64,000 nucleotides of DNA from Cellulomonas telluris (GTDB taxonomy: Bacteria > Actinomycetota > Actinomycetes > Actinomycetales > Cellulomonadaceae), in contig NZ_QXFN01000001.1 of the NCBI RefSeq assembly GCF_004886325.1, positions 1,048,585-1,112,584 on the forward strand, given 5' to 3'. Below are positions 26,012-35,149 of this stretch, piece after piece. Under the pieces are notes generated by a model. It made no database searches, was not told the origin of the DNA, and was given only the letters and a program-made list of their open reading frames with translations. How positions within the stretch are numbered: position 1 is the first letter of the stretch; every line of letters starts with the position of its first letter. The translations under genes and the position numbers were made by a program.

Positions 26012-26965
26012 ATGCAGGGACCCGACCAGGACACGGCCGGCGCGCGTCTGTACGACGCGACGGCCGCACGCGCGAGCGCCGTCGTGCTGCGCGCCTACTC
26101 CACGTCGTTCGGGCTGGGCACGCGCCTGCTCGGCGGGCCCCCGCGGCACGACATCGAGGCGGTGTACGCGCTCGTGCGGCTCGCCGACGAGGTCGTCGAC
26201 ACCTACCGCGGTCCCGACGCCGCCGCCGAGCTCGACGAGCTCGAGGCGCAGACGGCACGGGCGCTCGTGACCGGCTACTCGACCAACGTCGTGGTGCACG
26301 CGTTCGCCCGGACGGCCCGCCGCACCGGCATCGGGCACGCGGAGGTCGACCCGTTCTTCGCCTCGATGCGCGCCGACCTGACCGTGCGCACGCACGACCG
26401 GGAGAGCTACGAGCGGTACGTGTACGGGTCGGCCGAGGTCGTCGGCGTCATGTGCCTGCGCGTCTTCCTCGCCGCCGAGCGCGGTCCGGGCGACCCGCCC
26501 GTCGAGCCGTCCGCCCGCGCCGTCGCCGGTGCGCGCGCCCTGGGCGCCGCGTTCCAGAAGATCAACTTCCTGCGCGACCTCGGCGCCGACCGCGGCGACC
26601 TGGGCCGCAGCTACTTCCCGGACGTCGACCCGGAGCACCTCACCGACGCCGACGTGCGCGCGGTCCTGGACGAGGTGGCGGGCGACCTCGCGGTCGCGCG
26701 CGCCGCCCTGCCCGAGCTGCCGCCGCGGGCGCGGTGCGCCGTGGAGGCGACGCTCGCGCTGTACGCGCGGCTGCTCGACCGGCTGGCGGCCACCCCGGCC
26801 GAGGACCTCGCCGCCCGGCGCGTCCGCGTGCCCGGCCCGGAGAAGGCCGCCGTCGTCGGCGGCGTCGTGGGCCGCGCGCTCGCGGGGGCTGCCGTGCGGC
26901 GCGGACGGCCCTGGGCCGAGCGGGCCGCGGCGGTCGTGCGCGAGCGGGTGGGAGGGCGCGCGTGA
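26012..26965 (+). CDS. crtB: Phytoene synthase
   Basis: A 317-residue squalene/phytoene synthase that condenses two GGPP into phytoene. Both Asp-rich motifs are present: VRLADEVVDTYRG (residues ~55-66) and KINFLRDLGADRGDLGRSYFP (~180-200). YSTSFGLGTRLL is the family opening. ATG 26012 has GGAGGG about 14 bases upstream, a little long; GTG 25919, four bases after the crtE stop, is in frame and would add 31 residues. It overlaps crtI by 4 bases. Confidence 0.92.
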   Translation: MQGPDQDTAGARLYDATAARASAVVLRAYSTSFGLGTRLLGGPPRHDIEAVYALVRLADEVVDTYRGPDAAAELDELEAQTARALVTGYSTNVVVHAFARTARRTGIGHAEVDPFFASMRADLTVRTHDRESYERYVYGSAEVVGVMCLRVFLAAERGPGDPPVEPSARAVAGARALGAAFQKINFLRDLGADRGDLGRSYFPDVDPEHLTDADVRAVLDEVAGDLAVARAALPELPPRARCAVEATLALYARLLDRLAATPAEDLAARRVRVPGPEKAAVVGGVVGRALAGAAVRRGRPWAERAAAVVRERVGGRA

Positions 26966-28620
26966 GCGGGACGGGACCCGTGCGGGTCGTGGTGGTCGGC
27001 GGCGGCGTCGGCGGGCTGGCGACGGCGGCGCTGCTCGCGCGCGGCGGCGCGCACGTGACGCTGCTCGAGCGGCACGAGCGCGTCGGCGGACGCGCCGGGA
27101 CGTGGGAGGTGGACGGCTTCCGGTTCGACACCGGCCCGTCCTGGTGGTTCATGCCCGAGGTCATCGAGCACACGTTCGCGCTGCTCGGGCGCCGCCTCGC
27201 GGACGAGGTCGACCTCGTGCGGCTCGACCCCGCGTACCGGCTGTTCCCGGAGCCGGGGGCGGGGGTCGAGCCGTTCGACGTCGTCGCCGACTGGGCGGCG
27301 AACGCCGACCGGTTCGACGCGCTCGAGCCGGGGGCGGGTGCGTCGATGCGGCGGTTCGTCGACGAGGCGTCGGACGCGTACCGCGTCGCGCTCGACCACT
27401 TCCTCTACACGACCTTCGAGCGGCCGGACCGGCTGCTGTCGCGCGACCTCGCGGGCCGCGGCGGCACGCTGGCGCGGCTCATGGCGCAGTCCCTCGCGGA
27501 CAAGGTCGCGGCGACCGTGCAGCACCCCGTGCTGCGGCAGGTGCTCAGCTACCACGCGGTGTTCCTCGGCTCCTCGCCGTACCGGGTGCCCGCGCTGTAC
27601 AGCCTCATGTCGCACCTCGACCTCGCCGACGGCGTCCACTACCCGCGCGGCGGCGTGTACCGGCTGGTCGAGGCGCTGGAGAAGGCCGCGGTCGAGGAGG
27701 GCGTCGACGTCCGCACCGGTGCGGACGTGGTGGCGATCGAGGTCGACGACGTCCCGCGGTCGCTGCGCCACCCGCGCCGCACCGGCCGGGCGCGCGGCGT
27801 GCGCCTCGCCGACGGGACGCTCGTCCCCGCGGACGTCGTCGTCTCCGGCGCCGACCGGCACCACACCGAGACCGCGCTGCTCGACCCCGCGCACGCGGAC
27901 CTGCCGGCCGACGCGTGGGACGGCCGGGGGCCGGGCATCTCCGCGCTGCTGGTCATGGCGGGCGTCCGGGGCGAGCTGCCGCAGCTGCGGCACCACTCGC
28001 TGTTCTTCACGAGCGACTGGACGGCGAACTTCGACGCGATCCTCGGCACCGGCCCCTCGTCGCGTCCGCAGGACCTGCGCGTGCCGGAGGTCGCCTCGGC
28101 GTACGTCTCGCGCACGACCGCGTCCGACCCGACCGCGGCGCCGCCCGGGCACGAGAACCTGTTCGTCCTCGTGCCGTTCCCGGCGGACCCGTCGATCGGG
28201 TCGCGCCCCGGCGAGCTCGACGCGTACGCGGACCGCTACCTCGACCAGGTCGGGGCGTGGGCCGGTGTGCCGGACCTGCGCTCGCGGGTCGTGGTCCGGC
28301 GGGTCGTCGGACCGGCGGACTTCGCGCGGGACCTGCACGCGTGGCGCGGCACGGCCCTGGGGATGGAGCACACGCTGCGCCAGTCGGCGCTGTTCCGGCC
28401 GGGCGTCGCGTCGCGGCACGTGCCGAACCTGCTGCACGTCGGCGGCGGCACCGTGCCCGGCGTCGGGCTGCCGATGGTGCTCATCGGCGCGGAGCTCGTG
28501 GCCAAGCGGCTGCTGGGGGAGACGTCGGCCCGCCCGCTGCCGGCGCCGCTGCGGCCCGGGTACCTGGCGTCGGCGCTGCCGCGCGGCCTGTGGAGCGACG
28601 TCGTGCGGGGCCGCGGGTGA
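26962..28620 (+). CDS. crtI: Phytoene desaturase
   Basis: A 552-residue FAD-dependent desaturase that turns phytoene into lycopene. The dinucleotide-binding motif VVVVGGGVGGLATAALLARGGAHVTLLERHERVGGRAG is at residues ~8-45, and the C-terminal FAD segment is NLLHVGGGTVPGVGLPMVLIGAELVAKRL. GTG 26962 overlaps the crtB stop (GTGA), and its own stop overlaps the next gene in the same way, so the whole operon is translationally coupled. The length is typical for bacterial CrtI. Confidence 0.95.
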   Translation: MSGTGPVRVVVVGGGVGGLATAALLARGGAHVTLLERHERVGGRAGTWEVDGFRFDTGPSWWFMPEVIEHTFALLGRRLADEVDLVRLDPAYRLFPEPGAGVEPFDVVADWAANADRFDALEPGAGASMRRFVDEASDAYRVALDHFLYTTFERPDRLLSRDLAGRGGTLARLMAQSLADKVAATVQHPVLRQVLSYHAVFLGSSPYRVPALYSLMSHLDLADGVHYPRGGVYRLVEALEKAAVEEGVDVRTGADVVAIEVDDVPRSLRHPRRTGRARGVRLADGTLVPADVVVSGADRHHTETALLDPAHADLPADAWDGRGPGISALLVMAGVRGELPQLRHHSLFFTSDWTANFDAILGTGPSSRPQDLRVPEVASAYVSRTTASDPTAAPPGHENLFVLVPFPADPSIGSRPGELDAYADRYLDQVGAWAGVPDLRSRVVVRRVVGPADFARDLHAWRGTALGMEHTLRQSALFRPGVASRHVPNLLHVGGGTVPGVGLPMVLIGAELVAKRLLGETSARPLPAPLRPGYLASALPRGLWSDVVRGRG

Positions 28621-28964
28621 TCGCGTTCGCGTACCTGGCGGCGCTGCTGGTCTCGCTCGGCTGCCTCGCGCTCTGCGACCACCGCTGGCGCCTGGCGTTC
28701 TGGGACGACCCGCGCCGGGCGGCGTGGACGGTGGGGATCGGCGTCGTCGCGTTCCTGCTGTGGGACGTGGCCGGGCTGCTGCTCGGCATCTTCGCCCGGG
28801 GCGACTCCCCGCACATGACGGGCCTGCTGCTCGCGCCCGAGCTGCCGGTCGAGGAGGCGTTCTTCCTCACCCTGCTCTGCTACGTCGCGCTGCTCGCGTG
28901 GCGGGGGCTGGAGCGGGTCGTCGAGGCGCGGGCGTCGCGGCGGACCGAGGGGGCGGCGCGGTGA
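28617..28964 (+). CDS. crtYe: C50 carotenoid epsilon-cyclase subunit CrtYe
   Basis: A 115-residue membrane protein with three predicted transmembrane helices, of the heterodimeric lycopene-cyclase-domain family. It carries the conserved LLAPELPVEEAFFLTLLCYVAL stretch with the paired glutamates thought to be catalytic. It acts together with the following gene product to close the rings of the C50 precursor flavuxanthin, giving decaprenoxanthin-type (epsilon) or sarcinaxanthin-type (gamma) ends. The ring type cannot be read from sequence. It overlaps both neighbours by 4 bases. Confidence 0.88.
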   Translation: MIAFAYLAALLVSLGCLALCDHRWRLAFWDDPRRAAWTVGIGVVAFLLWDVAGLLLGIFARGDSPHMTGLLLAPELPVEEAFFLTLLCYVALLAWRGLERVVEARASRRTEGAAR

Positions 28965-29299
28965 CGAACATCGTGCTCAACGTGCTCGTGCTGGCCGCGC
29001 TGCTCCTCGTCTCGTGGCCCGTGCTGCGGCGCATGCGCGGCGGGCCGGTGCTCGGCGCCGTCGCGTTCGTGTGCCTGCTCACGCTCGTGTTCGACACGCT
29101 GATGATCGACGTCGGCCTCTACGTCTTCGACCCCGACAAGATCCTCGGCGTGTATCTCTGGGGCGCGCCGCTGGAGGACTTCGCGTACGCGATCGCGGCC
29201 GCCGTCGGCATGCCGGTGCTGTGGACCGCGCTCGGGCGGACCCGGTGGGGCCGCTCGCGCCGGGCCGTCGAGACGGAGGAGGACGCGCCCCGTGCGTGA
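28961..29299 (+). CDS. crtYf: C50 carotenoid epsilon-cyclase subunit CrtYf
   Basis: A 112-residue second subunit of the heterodimeric cyclase, with three transmembrane helices and the motif LGVYLWGAPLEDFAYAIAAAVGMP (glutamate of the PxEE/PLED type). It starts with GTG overlapping the previous stop and overlaps crtEb by 8 bases. In Micrococcus luteus the pair is called CrtYg/CrtYh. Confidence 0.88.
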   Translation: MTNIVLNVLVLAALLLVSWPVLRRMRGGPVLGAVAFVCLLTLVFDTLMIDVGLYVFDPDKILGVYLWGAPLEDFAYAIAAAVGMPVLWTALGRTRWGRSRRAVETEEDAPRA

Positions 29300-30161
29300 G
29301 GTGCTCGCGGCGTCGCGGCCGTTCTCGTGGATCAACACCGCCTACCCGTTCGCCGCCGGCTGGCTGCTGGCCACCGACGGGCGCGTCGACACGGCGTTCG
29401 TCGTCGGCACGCTGTTCTTCCTCGTCCCGTACAACCTGCTGATGTACGGGATCAACGACGTCTTCGACTACGCCTCCGACCTGCGCAACCCGCGCAAGGG
29501 CGGCATCGAGGGCGGGCTGGTCGACCCCGCGCGGGCACGGGCGGTGCACCGGCGGATCCTCGTCGCCTGCGTCGTGACGACCGTGCCGTTCGTCGTATGG
29601 CTGCTCGCGCTCGGCTCGGTCGCCGCCGGCGTCGTGCTCGCGGTCGTGCTCTTCGCCGTCGTCGCGTACTCGGCGCCCGGGCTGCGGTTCAAGGAGCGGC
29701 CGGTCCTCGACTCGTTCACGTCGGCGACGCACTTCGTGGGCCCGCTGCTGTACGCGCTCGTGCTCGCCGGCGCCGAGCTCGGCACGCGCACGACCTGGCC
29801 CGTGCTCGTCGCGTTCGTGCTGTGGGGCATGGCGTCGCACGCGTTCGGCGCGGTGCAGGACGTGCGCGCGGACCGCGAGGGCGGGATCGCGTCGGTGGCG
29901 ACCGTGCTGGGGGCCCGGCCCACCGTCCGGGTGGCGACCGCGGCCTACGTGCTCGCGGCCCTCGTGCTGCTGGCCCTGCCGTGGCCCGGCGTGCTCGCCG
30001 CCGCGCTGCCGCTGCCGTACGCCGTGAGCACGTGGCGGTTCCGCGGCGTGACCGACGCGGACTGCGAGCGTGCGAACGCCGGGTGGCGCACGTTCCTGTG
30101 GCTCAACCTCGTCACGGGGTTCCTCGTGACGATGCTGCTGATCGCGGTCGCGCTGGGCTGA
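29292..30161 (+). CDS. crtEb: Lycopene elongase (UbiA-family prenyltransferase)
   Basis: A 289-residue integral membrane prenyltransferase that adds C5 units to lycopene to give the C50 backbone. The first Asp-rich motif is NDVFDYASDLRNPRKGG (residues ~55-71) and the second is VQDVRADREGGIASVATVLG (~190-210). Seven to nine hydrophobic helices are visible. Its place after the cyclase genes matches the Corynebacterium crtYe-crtYf-crtEb order. An MmpL-type transporter gene, present in the Corynebacterium cluster, is absent, and there is no glycosyltransferase. It ends 19 bases from convergent surE. Confidence 0.92.
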   Translation: MREVLAASRPFSWINTAYPFAAGWLLATDGRVDTAFVVGTLFFLVPYNLLMYGINDVFDYASDLRNPRKGGIEGGLVDPARARAVHRRILVACVVTTVPFVVWLLALGSVAAGVVLAVVLFAVVAYSAPGLRFKERPVLDSFTSATHFVGPLLYALVLAGAELGTRTTWPVLVAFVLWGMASHAFGAVQDVRADREGGIASVATVLGARPTVRVATAAYVLAALVLLALPWPGVLAAALPLPYAVSTWRFRGVTDADCERANAGWRTFLWLNLVTGFLVTMLLIAVALG

Positions 30162-30180
30162 CCGGCGGGCGCCCGCAGGG

Positions 30181-30936
30181 TCAGGCCAGCGGGCCCAGCT
30201 CCGGCAGCTCGACGTCGAGGTCCGCCACCGGTGCGCGCAGCTGCGAGACCGTCGCCCACCCCTGCGCCACCAGTCCCGCGTCGCTGTCGGGGTCCTCGTC
30301 GAGCTCGACGTCGCCGTACGTGACCGTGAGGAACCCCTCGTCCTCGTGCTGCACCTGCGCCTGCACGGCACCGATGCGCGCCAGGTGCGCGGGGCGCAGG
30401 CCCTTGACCTCGGCCAGCGGCAGGTCCGGCACGTTGACGTTGAGGACGCGCTGCTCCCCGGAGCGCACCAGCCAGTCCAGCACCGGCCGCGCGTAGGCGG
30501 CGGCGGACGCGAAGTGCGTGGGCCGGTGCCCCGTCAGGGAGACCGCGAGCGCGGGGATGTCGTGCGTCGACGCGGTCAGGCACGCGCCCACGGTGCCGGA
30601 GTGCAGCACGGCGTGACCGGTGTTCGGGCCGCGGTTGATCCCCGAGAGCACGAGGTCCGGCTTGGGCCCGAAGCCGTCGTACGCGGCGACGAACGCGATG
30701 AGACCCGGGGCGGCGCCCACGGCCCAGGCCTCCACGTCCTCGAGGTCGGGCAGCGTGCGGCGGTCCACCACGAGGCGTCCCTCCTCCTGCGCACCGAGCA
30801 GGGACGCGCTCGCACCGGAGAACTCCGAGGCGGGCGCCGCGACGACCACGTCGTGCCCGGCCTCGACCGCCACGCGTGCGAGGGCCGCGAGGCCCGGGGA
30901 GTCGATGCCGTCGTCGTTGGTCACCAGCACGCGCAC
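30181..30936 (-). CDS. surE: 5'/3'-nucleotidase SurE
   Basis: A 251-residue divalent-metal-dependent nucleotidase that removes phosphate from nucleoside monophosphates. The metal-binding motif VLVTNDDGIDSPGLAAL starts the protein, with SGINRGPNTGHAVLHSGTVGA in the middle. The GTG start has AGGAGG 8 bases upstream. It is convergent with crtEb and is the last gene of a minus-strand stretch. Confidence 0.94.
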   Translation of the reverse strand: MRVLVTNDDGIDSPGLAALARVAVEAGHDVVVAAPASEFSGASASLLGAQEEGRLVVDRRTLPDLEDVEAWAVGAAPGLIAFVAAYDGFGPKPDLVLSGINRGPNTGHAVLHSGTVGACLTASTHDIPALAVSLTGHRPTHFASAAAYARPVLDWLVRSGEQRVLNVNVPDLPLAEVKGLRPAHLARIGAVQAQVQHEDEGFLTVTYGDVELDEDPDSDAGLVAQGWATVSQLRAPVADLDVELPELGPLA

Positions 30937-31056
30937 AGGGGGCCTCCTCGGCGGTCGGGCCCGGGGCGCGGGCCGCGGTTCGGGGGTCCTGACCATCCGA
31001 CATGGTCGCGTCCGTTCCCGCGACCCCAGGCGGGCCGCCGACGGTCGCCGCCGGCG

Positions 31057-31105
31057 GTGAGACCGGCGCCCCGGGGCCCTCACGTCCCCGGGACGCCGGT
31101 CTCAC
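31057..31105 (-). terminator. Hairpin terminator overlapping the PfkB stop codon
   Basis: GTGAGACCGGCG (31057-31068) pairs with CGCCGGTCTCAC (31094-31105), with an inner CCCGGGG/CCCCGGG pair. The outer arm includes the PfkB stop codon at 31102-31104, so coding and termination overlap. Confidence 0.7.
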
Positions 31106-32178
31106 GCGTCGTCCGACGCGCTGCCGTCCGTTCCCAGGTCGCGGACCTCGACGCGGTCGACGAAGCGCTCGATGTGGTCGCGGTGCCCCGTGCCCAGGCC
31201 GCGGCGGGTCACGTTGAGCGCGCCCGCGGACGCGCCGAGCCGCACCGCCGCGACCAGGTCCAGGCCGCGGGCGAGGCCGACGGCGATGCCCGCCGTCATG
31301 GAGTCGCCCGCGCCCCGGTGGTCGGCCACCGTGGTCTGCGGCGCGCGGACCTCGTGCACGCCCTCGCGGGTCACCACGAGCACGCCCTCGCCCGCCCGTG
31401 AGACGACCACGGCGTCGAGCCCGTCGTCCTCGGCCGCGTCGAGCAGCCCGCGCGCGCCGCGCACCAGGGCCGGGACGTCCTCGCCGTCCGCGAAGCCGCC
31501 CTCGGCCATCTCCTCGTGACTGATCTTCAGCACGCCGCCGCCGGCCTCCGCGTACGCGCGGGCGGCGTCGCCCGACAGGTCCGCGACGAGGGTGCGACCC
31601 GCCGCGCGCAGGTCGCGAACCAGCCGGGTGAGCACCTCCGGGGGCAGCACGTGCGCCGGGTCGGCGCCCGTGAGCACCGTGACGTCGGCCTCCAGGCCCT
31701 CGACCAGGACGGTGCCGTACAGGTCGTCGAGCTCGTGCCGGTCGAGCGGGGCCGCCGGGCGCTCCGCGACGACGTCGCGCTCCCCGTCCCGCCGGTCGTG
31801 CACGTACACGCCGTTGCCGCCGCCGTACGGCACGGCCCGCAGCTCCATGCCCTCGGCCTCGGCCAGCGCGCGCAGCGCGATGCCCGCCTCCCCGCCGAAC
31901 GGCCCGCAGACGACCGCGTCCGCACCGAGCGACTCGGCCATCCGCGCCACCCACAGCCCCTGGCCGCCCGGGTGGACGTGCACCTCCGGGGGAGCGGGCT
32001 GCTCGTCCCCGTCGACGGTGACCACGTGCGTCGTCGGCGCCTCGACGGTCACCGTCAGCCACGGCGTCGTCGCCATGACGCAGACCCGCTCCGCCGCGGG
32101 ACGGCGGGTCGGCGTCGGGTCGTCGGTCGGGTGCGTGGGCGTGTCCTGGGCCGGCGTGCTGTCCGTGGGCTCGGGCAT
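31102..32178 (-). CDS. PfkB-family sugar kinase
   Basis: A 358-residue ribokinase-fold kinase closest in pattern to 1-phosphofructokinase-like hexose kinases (GGQGLWVARMAESLGADAVVCGPFGGEAG near residues 70-97; the anion-hole motif HRGAGDSMTAGIAVGLA near 290). The sugar substrate is unknown. The first ~34 residues are Pro/Thr-rich and unusual for the family, so the start may instead be the internal ATG at MATTPWLTVTVEAP, about 102 bases further in. CACACT lies 6 bases before ATG 32178, which favours the longer form. It is alone on the minus strand. Confidence 0.87.
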   Translation of the reverse strand: MPEPTDSTPAQDTPTHPTDDPTPTRRPAAERVCVMATTPWLTVTVEAPTTHVVTVDGDEQPAPPEVHVHPGGQGLWVARMAESLGADAVVCGPFGGEAGIALRALAEAEGMELRAVPYGGGNGVYVHDRRDGERDVVAERPAAPLDRHELDDLYGTVLVEGLEADVTVLTGADPAHVLPPEVLTRLVRDLRAAGRTLVADLSGDAARAYAEAGGGVLKISHEEMAEGGFADGEDVPALVRGARGLLDAAEDDGLDAVVVSRAGEGVLVVTREGVHEVRAPQTTVADHRGAGDSMTAGIAVGLARGLDLVAAVRLGASAGALNVTRRGLGTGHRDHIERFVDRVEVRDLGTDGSASDDA

Positions 32179-32239
32179 GGCCCGAGTGTGGCGAAGGCCG
32201 CCCGTCCGCGCGCGTCGGGCACGGGCGGGCGGCCCGGCG

Positions 32240-32917
32240 TCAGACCTCGCGCACCGCCTCGCCCGCGATCTCGACGCGCACCCGCTTGCCGACCAGCCAT
32301 CCGCCGGTCTCGAGCGTGACGTTCCACACCAGGCCGTAGTCCTCGCGGTCGAAGTCCGTGGTGGCGGAGAAGCCGAAGATGTCGCGGCCGTAGGGGTCGC
32401 GCTTCGCGCCGCCGAAGTGCATGTCCAGCGCCACCTCGTGGGTGACGTCCCGGATGGTCAGGTCCCCGACGACCGTGAACCGGCCCCCGACGCCCACCGT
32501 CCGCTCGACGATCTCCGTCGCGACGCGCGATCGCTCCGGCAGGTGGTTGCGCAGGCGGGCCCACTGCGCGATCGCGTCGTCGGCGAGCCGCCGCTCGACC
32601 CGCCGGCTGCGGAACTCGATCGTCGGCCACCGCTCGACGTCGAGGAAGTCCGAGCTGCGCAGGTGCGTGTCCCGGTCCTCGTTCTGCGTGCTGAGCGTCG
32701 CCGTGCGGATCGTCGCCGTCACGGCCGAGTCGAGCGGGTCCTCCCCGACCCGGATCGTCGCGGCCGCGGCGGTGAACTCGCCCCGCACCTGGCTGACCAT
32801 CATGTGGTGGGCGACGAAGCCCACCCGCTTGTGGGCGGCGTCGAGCACGTACGTGCCCGCCGCGGGGATCGTCATCCCCTTCCACCGCCTGGTCGCCTCC
32901 TGGCTGCCGTCGGTCAT
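32240..32917 (-). CDS. YceI family protein
   Basis: A 225-residue lipocalin-like beta-barrel protein of the YceI family, which binds polyisoprenoid-like lipids in known structures. TYVLDAAHKRVGFVAHHMMVSQVRGEFTAAAATI and the C-terminal FSATTDFDREDYGLVWNVTLETGGWLVGKRVRVEIAGEA are diagnostic. No signal peptide is visible, so it is cytoplasmic here. GGGGAGA precedes ATG 32917. It is not part of the carotenoid operon, though isoprenoid binding would fit a cell with carotenoids. Confidence 0.92.
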   Translation of the reverse strand: MTDGSQEATRRWKGMTIPAAGTYVLDAAHKRVGFVAHHMMVSQVRGEFTAAAATIRVGEDPLDSAVTATIRTATLSTQNEDRDTHLRSSDFLDVERWPTIEFRSRRVERRLADDAIAQWARLRNHLPERSRVATEIVERTVGVGGRFTVVGDLTIRDVTHEVALDMHFGGAKRDPYGRDIFGFSATTDFDREDYGLVWNVTLETGGWLVGKRVRVEIAGEAVREV

Positions 32918-33143
32918 GCGTCTCCCCGCTCTCGTCGCCTCGTGCGGCCGGCCGGCGGCCCGGGTCGCCGGCCGTCCGCGGGCACGCCGGAGGTGCTGAC
33001 GCTCGCGTGCGCGGGGGGACGTGCGACCCACGGAGCCCGACGGTGCCGGTGCCTCCGCGAGGCACCATCGTCGCGTCACCCGGACGCTCCTGCCAGAACG
33101 CCCGAAAGGCGGACAGAACGATACGAGCGGGGCGGGGCGGACC

Positions 33144-33178
33144 GGCGGCCCCGGGCCGGACAGGTGCCCGGGGCCGCC
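33144..33178 (-). terminator. Terminator of the GH16 gene
   Basis: A 13-bp perfect stem (33144-33156 with 33166-33178) and a 9-base loop, just downstream of the GH16 stop on the minus strand. Confidence 0.8.
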
Positions 33179-33194
33179 GTGGTCGTCCGCCGGG

Positions 33195-34535
33195 TCAGAG
33201 CGTCCAGCGCTGGTTCGCGGCGCCCGTGCAGTCCCAGACGTGCACACGCTGCCCGTCGAACACCGGGGTGCCGCCGACCGCGTCGAGGCAGCGACCCGCC
33301 TGCGGGTTGCGCAGCGCGCGCGTCGCCGCGTCGTACGTCCAGCGCTGCGCCGCCGTGCCGTTGCACGTCCACAGCTGCACGACCGTGCCGTTGGCGGTGC
33401 CGCCGCCGCTCACGTCGAGGCACTTGCCGAGCGCCCGGACCGTGCCGTCGGCGCCGCGGGTCCACTGCTGGGCCGCGTTGCCGTTGCACGTGACGACCTG
33501 GACCGGGTTGCCGTCGCGCGGGTCGGCCCACGGCACGTCGAGGCAGAGCCGGTCGTCGACCCGGATCGTGCCCGTGCCGGTGGGCAGGGACCCGCTGCCG
33601 GTGCCCCCGCCGGTGCCGCCCCCCGTCGCGCCGTTGTCGTAGACGCGGACGTAGTCGACCTTCATCTGCTGCGGGAGCTGGGTGGTGGCGTCGGGGTAGC
33701 CGGGCCACTGCCCGCCGACCGCGACGTTGAGGATGAGGAAGAACGGCTTGTCGAACACCCACGCGCGGCCGCCGAGGCTGGCGGGCGTGACGCGGTGGTA
33801 GACGTTCCCGTCGACGGACCAGGTGATCTCGCCGGGCCTCCAGTCCACCGCGAACGTGTGGAACGTGTCCGCGAAGGACCAGCCCTGCGGGTGCTGGTAC
33901 GTGCCGAGCAGCCCGGCCCCGCCGGAGTAGCCGGGGCCGTGGATCGTGCCGTGCACCAGGTGCGGCTCGCGGCCGATGTTCTCCATGACGTCGATCTCGC
34001 CGCTGTTCGGCCACGCGTTCTGCGGGAAGTCGGCGCCGAGCATCCAGAACGCCGGCCAGATCCCCTGGCCGCGCGGGATCTGGATGCGCGCCTCGACGCG
34101 CCCGTACCGGATCTCGACCTTGTCGTTCGTCTGCAGGCGGGCGGACGTGTACCGGCCGTCGGCCTCGCGGCGGGCCGTGATGACGAGGTTGCCGGCACCG
34201 TCGAGCGCCGAGTTGGCGCGCGACGACGTGTACTCCTGCAGCTCGGCGTTGCCCCAGCCGCCGGCGCCCAGGTCGTAGTTCCACACCCGGCTGTCGGGGG
34301 CCGCGCCGGCCGGACCGTCGAACTCCTGCTGCCAGACGACGTCGCCCGGTGCGGCGGCGGCGGGCGGGGCGGTCACGGCCGCCACGATCGCACCGGTCGC
34401 CGCGGTGAGCACGGCGGTGAGGGCGGCGGCGAGGGGCGACGGGCGTCCGCGCCGACGCGGGGCGGAGCGGGCCGGGCCGGGTGGGACGGCGGGGGCGGGG
34501 TGGCCGGACGGTGCGGGGGCGGGGGCTGGGCGCAC
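33195..34535 (-). CDS. Secreted GH16 beta-glucanase (laminarinase type) with C-terminal CBM13
   Basis: A 446-residue exported enzyme. After a long N-terminus with signal sequence (residues ~1-63, ending TAPPAAAAPG) comes a GH16 domain (~65-300) with the catalytic motif GEIDVMENIG (nucleophile and acid/base Glu) and WPAFWMLGADFP, as in beta-1,3-glucanases. A Gly/Ser linker (TGGGTGGGTGSGS) leads to a ricin-type CBM13 (~320-446) with three QxW repeats (QQW, QRW, QRW). GTG 34535 has AGGAGGAA directly before it. Specificity for beta-1,3-glucan is inferred from family. Confidence 0.93.
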   Translation of the reverse strand: MRPAPAPAPSGHPAPAVPPGPARSAPRRRGRPSPLAAALTAVLTAATGAIVAAVTAPPAAAAPGDVVWQQEFDGPAGAAPDSRVWNYDLGAGGWGNAELQEYTSSRANSALDGAGNLVITARREADGRYTSARLQTNDKVEIRYGRVEARIQIPRGQGIWPAFWMLGADFPQNAWPNSGEIDVMENIGREPHLVHGTIHGPGYSGGAGLLGTYQHPQGWSFADTFHTFAVDWRPGEITWSVDGNVYHRVTPASLGGRAWVFDKPFFLILNVAVGGQWPGYPDATTQLPQQMKVDYVRVYDNGATGGGTGGGTGSGSLPTGTGTIRVDDRLCLDVPWADPRDGNPVQVVTCNGNAAQQWTRGADGTVRALGKCLDVSGGGTANGTVVQLWTCNGTAAQRWTYDAATRALRNPQAGRCLDAVGGTPVFDGQRVHVWDCTGAANQRWTL

Positions 34536-34772
34536 GGTTCCTCCTGGACGGTTCGCGGGTCGTCGTCGACCCGGCGTGCGCACCGTAAACCGGACCTGTG
34601 ACGGCCGACAAGAGACCCGTGACGCGACATCGTTATCCGCTCGCCCGAGCGATCGTCGCCGTGCGCCTGGGGCGGGGACGGGGGTACGGCGGCGCGTCGG
34701 GGCGGGGGTGCGGTGGCGGGCGGGCGGCGCGTCGGGCGGGTGGATGTCGGTGGTCGGGGAGAGAGTGTCCGC

Positions 34773-35105
34773 ATGGTCGTCGTCTCGTGCTCCTGCGGTG
34801 AGGTCTCCTACCCGTCCGGCAACCCCGTCCGCGCGCTGCCGCTCGCGCAGCGCGTCCGCCTCGCGGCCACGGCCGGCGAGCGCGGCACCGTCGTCGTCGA
34901 CCTGGACGCCGACTGGCACCCCGGCGGGGAGAGCCTGCACGTCGCGTGCGTGTGGCTCGTCGCCGAGGTGACGCTCGACGCCCTCGTCGCCGGGCTCGAC
35001 GCCGCCGACGCGGCCGTCGTGCGCACCGCGTGGGTGCTGCCGCGCGAGGACGCGCTCGAGGTCGCCACGCCCGCCCCCGCCGAGGAGCGCGCCGTCAGCG
35101 CCTGA
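34773..35105 (+). CDS. Hypothetical protein, 110 aa
   Basis: A small acidic protein without a recognised domain. It opens MVVVSCSCGEVSYPSGNPVRALPLAQRVRLAATAGERGTVVVDLDADWHPGGESLHVACVWLVAEV; the CxC pair near the N-terminus could bind a metal. GGGGAGA lies 8 bases before ATG 34773. Codon choice (G or C at third positions) fits a real gene. It is divergent from the GH16 gene and convergent with the WxG operon. The function is unknown. Confidence 0.65.
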   Translation: MVVVSCSCGEVSYPSGNPVRALPLAQRVRLAATAGERGTVVVDLDADWHPGGESLHVACVWLVAEVTLDALVAGLDAADAAVVRTAWVLPREDALEVATPAPAEERAVSA

Positions 35106-35149
35106 CCCCGGCGGGCACGCCCCGGGGACCCAGCGGGTGCCGGCTCGGG

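Noticed and set aside
34613-34640. GGATAACGATGTCG-like sequence upstream of the GH16 gene compared with a similar one at 63470
   Set aside because: The second copy has a 3-base insertion and no gene oriented to use it. Two loose matches are not enough to call a regulatory element.
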